Assembly: GCA_963724535.1 (NCBI GenBank)
Contig: CAVRVD010000026.1
Location: 62,001 to 126,000 of the forward strand
Source: JADJPO01 sp963724535
Lineage (GTDB): Bacteria > Actinomycetota > Actinomycetes > Actinomycetales > Kineosporiaceae
Reading direction: 5' to 3'
DNA length: 64,000 nucleotides
The position numbers and the translations under genes were made by a program. A model generated the notes under the pieces. That model saw only the letters and a list, made by a program, of their open reading frames with translations. It searched no databases and was not told the DNA's origin. Numbering within the stretch: the first letter of the stretch is position 1; every line of letters begins with the position of its first letter. Shown one piece after another: positions 59,817-64,000 of the stretch.

Positions 59817-62510
59817 ATGACACGGCAGGTACAGCAGGCAGAGCCCGCGAAGCGGACCCGGTGGCACGCCGCCGGGGTCGCCGACCTGGCCGACCGGTTC
59901 GGCACCCCGATCGAGACCGGTCTGGACGACGCGGCGGCGCGCGCCGCGTTGGAGGAGCACGGCCCGAACGAGCTGCCCGAGCCACGGCGCCGCGGTCTGG
60001 GGCGGATGCTGGTCGACCAGCTCGCCGATTTCATGATTATCGTTCTGATCGCGGCCGCCGCGGTCTCCGGCCTGGTCGGCGAGCCCGTCGACACGATCGC
60101 GATCGTTGTCATCGTGCTGCTCAACGCGGTGCTGGGCGTCGTCCAGGAGTACCGGGCCGACCAGGCGATGTCGGCGCTGCGCACGATGGCCGCCCCGCAG
60201 GCGACCGTGCGCCGCGACGGCCGCCCGGTCCAGGTGCCGGCCCGCGAGGTGGTGCCCGGCGACGTGGTGCTGCTGGAGGCCGGCAACGTCGTTCCTGCCG
60301 ACGTCCGCCTGGTCGAGGCGGCCCGGCTGGCCGCCCAGGAGGCCGCCATGACCGGGGAGTCGCTCCCGGTCGAGAAGGACTGCGACGTCATCGAGTCCGG
60401 GGCCGACGGCGAGGTTGACCACGTGCCGTTGGCCGACCAGACCAACATGGCGTTCAAGGGGACGACGATCAGCGCGGGCCGAGGTGTCGGCCTGGCCGTG
60501 GCGACCGGCCAGGACACCGAGCTCGGAGCGATCGCGCGGATGCTCGGCAGCACGGCGACCGTGAAGACACCGCTGCAGCGCCGACTCGCCCGGTTCGGCA
60601 CCGTGCTGGCGCTCGCCGTCCTGGTGATCTGCCTCGTGGTCTTCCTGGCCGGCCTGGCGCGCGGCGAGGACCCGGCGCTGGTCTTCCTCACCGCGGTGAG
60701 TCTCGCCGTCGCCGCGATCCCCGAGGCGCTGCCCGCGGTCGTGGCGATCTCCCTGGCCCTGGGCGCCTACCGGATGGTGGGCCAGCACGCGCTGATCCGG
60801 CGGCTGCCGGCGGTGGAGACGCTCGGGTCGATCACGACGATCTGCTCGGACAAGACCGGCACCCTGACCGAGAACCGGATGCGGGTCGAGTCGGTGGTCG
60901 CCGACGGCGAGGACGCCGTGCGCCGGCTGTGGGAGTGCGCCGTGCTCTGCAACGACGCGCAACCCGGCACCGCCGCCGGCGGGGGAGGCGGTGAGGTCGT
61001 CGGCGAGCCCACCGAGGTGGCACTGGTCGAGGGGGCGCTGGCCGCCGGAGTGGACGTCGTCGGGCTGCGTCGGGGCTCGCCCAGGGTCGGCGAGCTGCCC
61101 TTCGACTCCGACCGCAAGCGGATGAGCACCCTGCACCCGCTGGATGGCGACCGGGTTCGGGTCTGCGTCAAGGGAGCGCCCGAGGTGGTCCTGGAGCGGA
61201 CGACCCACTGGCTGACCGCCACCGGCGTGCAGGTGCTGCCCGCCGCGGTACGCCACGACCTCGAGGAGCGCATTCGGGCCCTGGCCGCTGACGGCATGCG
61301 GGTGCTCGCGGTCGCCGAGGCGCGCCGCCGGATCGCACCGGTGGACGACGTGGACGACCACGTCGAGACGGACCTGACCCTGCTCGGCCTGGTCGCCCTG
61401 ATGGACCCGCCCCGGGCCGAGGCGTTCGACGCCGTCCAGGGCTGCCGCCAGGCCGGGATCACACCGGTGATGATCACCGGTGACCACCCTGCGACCGCCC
61501 GCGCGATCGCCGCCCGCCTGGGAATCTGCGAGACGGGCCCGGACGACGACGCCCTGGTGTTGACCGGGTCCGAGCTGGCCGGGCTGGACGACGCGGCGCT
61601 CGCCGAGCGGGTCCGCGACGTCCGGGTCTACGCGCGCGTCGACCCGGCCCAGAAGATCCGGATCGTCGCCGCGCTGCAGGAGGACGGCGAGCTGGTGGCG
61701 ATGACCGGGGACGGGGTCAACGACGCCCCAGCGCTCAAGCGCGCCGACATCGGGATCGCCATGGGCCGGGGCGGCACCGACGTGGCCCGCGAGGCGGCCG
61801 CCATGGTGCTGCTCGACGACAACTTCGCCACGATCGTGCACGCGGTGGGCGAAGGCCGGCGGATCTACGACAACATCCGCAAGTTCGTGAAGTACACCAT
61901 GACGTCCAACTCCGGTGAGATCTGGCTGATCTTCACCGCACCGTTCATCGGGCTGCCGCTACCGCTGCTGCCGATCCACATCCTCTGGGTGAACCTGGTC
62001 ACCGACGGGCTGCCCGGGATCATGCTCGCCCGGGAGTCCGCCGAGCCCGACGTGATGCGCCGCCGGCCCCGGCCGCCTTCCGAGAGCGTCTTCGCGCACG
62101 GCCTGTGGCAGCACGTGATCTGGGTGGGCCTGCTGATGGGCGGGGTCTGCCTGGCCGTGCAGGCGCTCGCCCGGCAGGCCGGCGCCCCGTGGCAGACCAT
62201 GGTGTTCACCGTGCTGACCCTGTCCCAGCTGGGCCACGTGCTGGCGATTCGCTCCGAGCGAGACCCGTTGTGGCGCCTGGGAGTACGGTCCAACCCGTGG
62301 CTGATGTTCACCGTGGTCGGCACTGTCGTGCTGCAGCTGGCCACCATCTACGTACCGGCGCTGAACGGGATCTTCGCCACCGAGCCGTTGTCGATCGGCG
62401 AGCTCGCCGTCTGCCTGGCCGTCTCGGGCGTCGTCTACGTCGCGGTCGAGGTGGAGAAGGCCGTGCGCCGCGCCCGGCACCCGGGTCCGCGTTCGCCGGC
62501 TACCCGGTGA
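59817..62510 (+). CDS. P-type ATPase, Ca2+/cation-transporting (P2A-like)
   Basis: 897 residues. TGES actuator motif (MTGESLPVE), phosphorylated Asp345 in SDKTGTLT, KGAPEVV nucleotide loop and TGDGVNDAPALK. Ion-binding residues match SERCA-type pumps: AAIPEALPAVV on M4, TSNSGE on M5 and NLVTDGLPG on M6, so Ca2+ (possibly Mn2+) export is likely. Ten membrane helices. ATG 59817 has GAGGAG 6 nt upstream. Follows the ABC-F gene by 68 bp on the same strand. Confidence 0.9.
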   Translation: MTRQVQQAEPAKRTRWHAAGVADLADRFGTPIETGLDDAAARAALEEHGPNELPEPRRRGLGRMLVDQLADFMIIVLIAAAAVSGLVGEPVDTIAIVVIVLLNAVLGVVQEYRADQAMSALRTMAAPQATVRRDGRPVQVPAREVVPGDVVLLEAGNVVPADVRLVEAARLAAQEAAMTGESLPVEKDCDVIESGADGEVDHVPLADQTNMAFKGTTISAGRGVGLAVATGQDTELGAIARMLGSTATVKTPLQRRLARFGTVLALAVLVICLVVFLAGLARGEDPALVFLTAVSLAVAAIPEALPAVVAISLALGAYRMVGQHALIRRLPAVETLGSITTICSDKTGTLTENRMRVESVVADGEDAVRRLWECAVLCNDAQPGTAAGGGGGEVVGEPTEVALVEGALAAGVDVVGLRRGSPRVGELPFDSDRKRMSTLHPLDGDRVRVCVKGAPEVVLERTTHWLTATGVQVLPAAVRHDLEERIRALAADGMRVLAVAEARRRIAPVDDVDDHVETDLTLLGLVALMDPPRAEAFDAVQGCRQAGITPVMITGDHPATARAIAARLGICETGPDDDALVLTGSELAGLDDAALAERVRDVRVYARVDPAQKIRIVAALQEDGELVAMTGDGVNDAPALKRADIGIAMGRGGTDVAREAAAMVLLDDNFATIVHAVGEGRRIYDNIRKFVKYTMTSNSGEIWLIFTAPFIGLPLPLLPIHILWVNLVTDGLPGIMLARESAEPDVMRRRPRPPSESVFAHGLWQHVIWVGLLMGGVCLAVQALARQAGAPWQTMVFTVLTLSQLGHVLAIRSERDPLWRLGVRSNPWLMFTVVGTVVLQLATIYVPALNGIFATEPLSIGELAVCLAVSGVVYVAVEVEKAVRRARHPGPRSPATR

Positions 62511-62536
62511 CCCGCGCCACGGGACACGAGCACGTT

Positions 62537-62566
62537 TTGACCCTCCGGCGGCTCCCCAGGTAGCCT
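62537..62566 (+). promoter_or_regulatory. Promoter of the rplM-rpsI operon
   Basis: TTGACC (62537-62542), 18-bp spacer, TAGCCT (62561-62566): the best sigma-70 consensus in the window, as expected for a ribosomal protein operon. It leaves a leader of about 125 nt before rplM, with no autogenous-site structure that I can recognise. Confidence 0.65.
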
Positions 62567-62697
62567 GTCTCGTCGTTGTGGCACCGCGTGTCGAGCGGCC
62601 GTGAAGAGCGGTCCACACTCCCGCGCCCGGCCGGCGAACCGATCGGTGAGCCGGTGGTGTCACGCAACACTTCCTGACGAGGACGAAGGTTACGACC

Positions 62698-63141
62698 GTG
62701 CGCACGTTCACTCCCAAGGCCGGCGACGTCGAGCGCCGCTGGCACGTCATCGACGCGACCGACGTCGTCCTCGGCCGGCTCGCCTCGCAGGTCGCCGTCC
62801 TTCTGCGTGGCAAGCACAAGCCGGTCTTCGCCGCCCACGTCGACACCGGTGACTTCGTGATCATCGTCAACGCCGACAAGGTCGCCCTGACCGGCAACAA
62901 GCGGGAGCAGAAGCAGGCCTACCGGCACTCGGGCTACCCCGGGGGTCTGCGCGCCGTCGGCTACGCCGACCTGCTGGCATCCCGTCCCGATCGGGCCGTG
63001 GAGAAGGCGGTGCGCGGCATGCTGCCGAAGAACTCCCTCGGTCGCGCCCAGCTGGCCAAGCTGAAGGTCTACGCCGGCCCCGAGCACCCGCACCAGGCCC
63101 AGAAGCCCATCCCGTTCGAGATCACCCAGGTCGCGCAGTAA
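62698..63141 (+). CDS. rplM: Large ribosomal subunit protein uL13
   Basis: 147 residues, normal length: MRTFTPKAGDVERRWHVIDA, VLGRLASQVAVLLRGKHK, GDFVIIVNADKVALTGNK and MLPKNSLGRAQLAKLKVYAG. GTG start with GAGGACGAAGG upstream. The rplM-rpsI-glmM order is standard. Confidence 0.99.
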   Translation: MRTFTPKAGDVERRWHVIDATDVVLGRLASQVAVLLRGKHKPVFAAHVDTGDFVIIVNADKVALTGNKREQKQAYRHSGYPGGLRAVGYADLLASRPDRAVEKAVRGMLPKNSLGRAQLAKLKVYAGPEHPHQAQKPIPFEITQVAQ

Positions 63142-63187
63142 CAGCGTCACCGACAGCGACGACCCGAAGCAGCACCCGAGGAGAGAC

Positions 63188-63727
63188 GTGGCCGACACCA
63201 CCGCCGAGTCGACCGAGCCGACCGACAGCAAGATCGACACAGCACCCGAGACGGACGTCGCCGCCGCGGCCGCCGAGGATGCGCCGAGCAGCTACAGCAC
63301 GGTCAGCCCGGCCCCGCGCAACAGCGGCGCCGGGATCACCGCTCCGGGAGCTGCGACCGGCCGCCGCAAGGAGGCGATCGCCCGGGTCAGGTTGGTCCCC
63401 GGCAGCGGCACCTGGAAGATCAACGGCCGCACCTTGGAGGAGTACTTCCCGAACAAGGTGCACCAGCAGCTGGTCAGCGACCCGTTCCGGACCACCGAGA
63501 CCGAGGGCCGGTTCGACGTCCTCGCCCGGATCCATGGCGGCGGCGCCTCCGGCCAGGCCGGGGCGCTGCGCCTAGGCGTGGCCCGGGCGCTGAACGGCAT
63601 CGACGTGGACGCCAACCGGCCGAGCCTGAAGAGAGCTGGCTTCCTGACCCGTGACGCCCGGGTCAAGGAGCGCAAGAAGGCCGGACTCAAGAAGGCGCGC
63701 AAGGCTCCCCAGTACAGCAAGCGCTGA
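63188..63727 (+). CDS. rpsI: Small ribosomal subunit protein uS9
   Basis: 179 residues, longer than the usual ~130 because of a 50-residue acidic N-terminal extension, frequent in actinomycetes. The conserved core runs from GRRKEAIARVRLVPG through GGGASGQAGALRLGVARAL and ends in the basic KKARKAPQYSKR. GTG start has GAGGAGAG immediately upstream, which supports the long form. Confidence 0.98.
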   Translation: MADTTAESTEPTDSKIDTAPETDVAAAAAEDAPSSYSTVSPAPRNSGAGITAPGAATGRRKEAIARVRLVPGSGTWKINGRTLEEYFPNKVHQQLVSDPFRTTETEGRFDVLARIHGGGASGQAGALRLGVARALNGIDVDANRPSLKRAGFLTRDARVKERKKAGLKKARKAPQYSKR

Positions 63728-63738
63728 CCCGGCGCGCC

Positions 63739-64000
63739 ATGGGACGTCTGTTCGGCACCGACGGCGTCCGGGGCCTGGCCAACCGCGACGTCACCGCGGA
63801 GCTCGCCCTCGACCTGTCCGTTGCCGCCGCACATGTGCTCGGTGAGGTGGGTGCCTTCGCCGGTCGCCGTCCGCAGGCGGTGGTGGGGCGTGACCCGCGC
63901 GCCTCCGGCGAGTTCCTCTCCGCCGCTGTGGTGGCCGGCCTGGCCAGCGCTGGGGTCGACGTCCACGATGCCGCGGTGGTGCCCACGCCCGCAGTGGCCG
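63739..64000 (+). CDS. glmM: Phosphoglucosamine mutase, N-terminal part (runs off the window end)
   Basis: Opens with MGRLFGTDGVRGLANRDVTAE, the signature start of GlmM, then VVGRDPRASGEFLSAAVVAG. Makes glucosamine-1-phosphate for the cell wall. 87 residues are in view and the catalytic Ser is beyond the window. Follows rpsI by 11 bp. Confidence 0.95.
   Translation, partial: MGRLFGTDGVRGLANRDVTAELALDLSVAAAHVLGEVGAFAGRRPQAVVGRDPRASGEFLSAAVVAGLASAGVDVHDAAVVPTPAVA

Overview
The window is a contiguous piece of a very GC-rich chromosome (roughly 70% G+C by eye) with dense, often overlapping genes and many GTG starts. Mycothiol S-conjugate amidase (mca), a DUF4307 protein, DUF4245, DUF2277 and a DUF222/HNH protein point to an actinomycete. 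From memory, the backbone metB - greA - DUF4307 - mca - small membrane protein - hemolysin III - Z-prenyltransferase - phoH, then fumarase - DUF4245 - xseB/xseA - ispH - ychF, follows the order of Mycobacterium tuberculosis Rv1079 to Rv1112. The lineage inside the Actinomycetes cannot be fixed from the sequence alone. No rRNA, tRNA, CRISPR array, prophage or transposase was seen.

Layout. 1-5 kb: the end of a SURF1 protein, DUF3817, guaA, and a convergent phosphate uptake pair (pit plus DUF47) with a PHO-box-like repeat upstream. 5.4-11.6 kb: a tightly coupled [NiFe]-hydrogenase maturation operon hypABFCDE, preceded by a 29-codon ORF with a perfect Shine-Dalgarno, with no hydrogenase structural gene in view. 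11.6-17.6 kb: a membrane Ser/Thr kinase, metB, an orphan glutamate-mutase-activator-type ATPase and ilvA. 17.6-23.7 kb: the conserved greA-to-phoH block. 23.7-26.5 kb: two tandem muralytic-type proteins whose catalytic modules are almost identical at the DNA level, each behind a long regulatory region. 26.6-29.7 kb: small-molecule methyltransferase-like protein, spermidine-synthase-like protein, carbonic anhydrase, moeA. 29.7-31.1 kb: a solitary AbiEi/DUF559-like gene between two related palindromic repeats. 31-39 kb: class I fumarase, a dimethylformamidase-like lipoprotein, and a sucrose module (amylosucrase, LacI regulator, fructokinase) with LacI-type operators. 39-45.6 kb: DUF4245, DUF2079, an M4 protease with its emfourin inhibitor, xseBA, ispH. 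45.7-53.6 kb: a proteobacterial-type ArgA, RmuC, DUF429, thioredoxin-like protein, MFS transporter, DUF2277, a secreted glycosidase-like protein, ychF. 53.6-62.5 kb: a truncated acetyltransferase, DUF1971, GNAT, arfB, HNH protein, ABC-F ATPase, Ca2+-type P-ATPase. 62.6-64 kb: promoter, rplM, rpsI and the start of glmM.

A recurrent feature is the arrangement TAnnnT followed 6-9 nt later by ATG/GTG with no Shine-Dalgarno (guaA, metB, xseA, ispH, DUF429, the thioredoxin-like gene, DUF2277, GNAT, the HNH gene and others), which suggests widespread leaderless transcription. The most unusual elements are the twin muralytic modules, the repeat-flanked AbiEi/DUF559 gene, the operator-like tandem repeat in front of the hemolysin III gene, and the proteobacterial-type ArgA.
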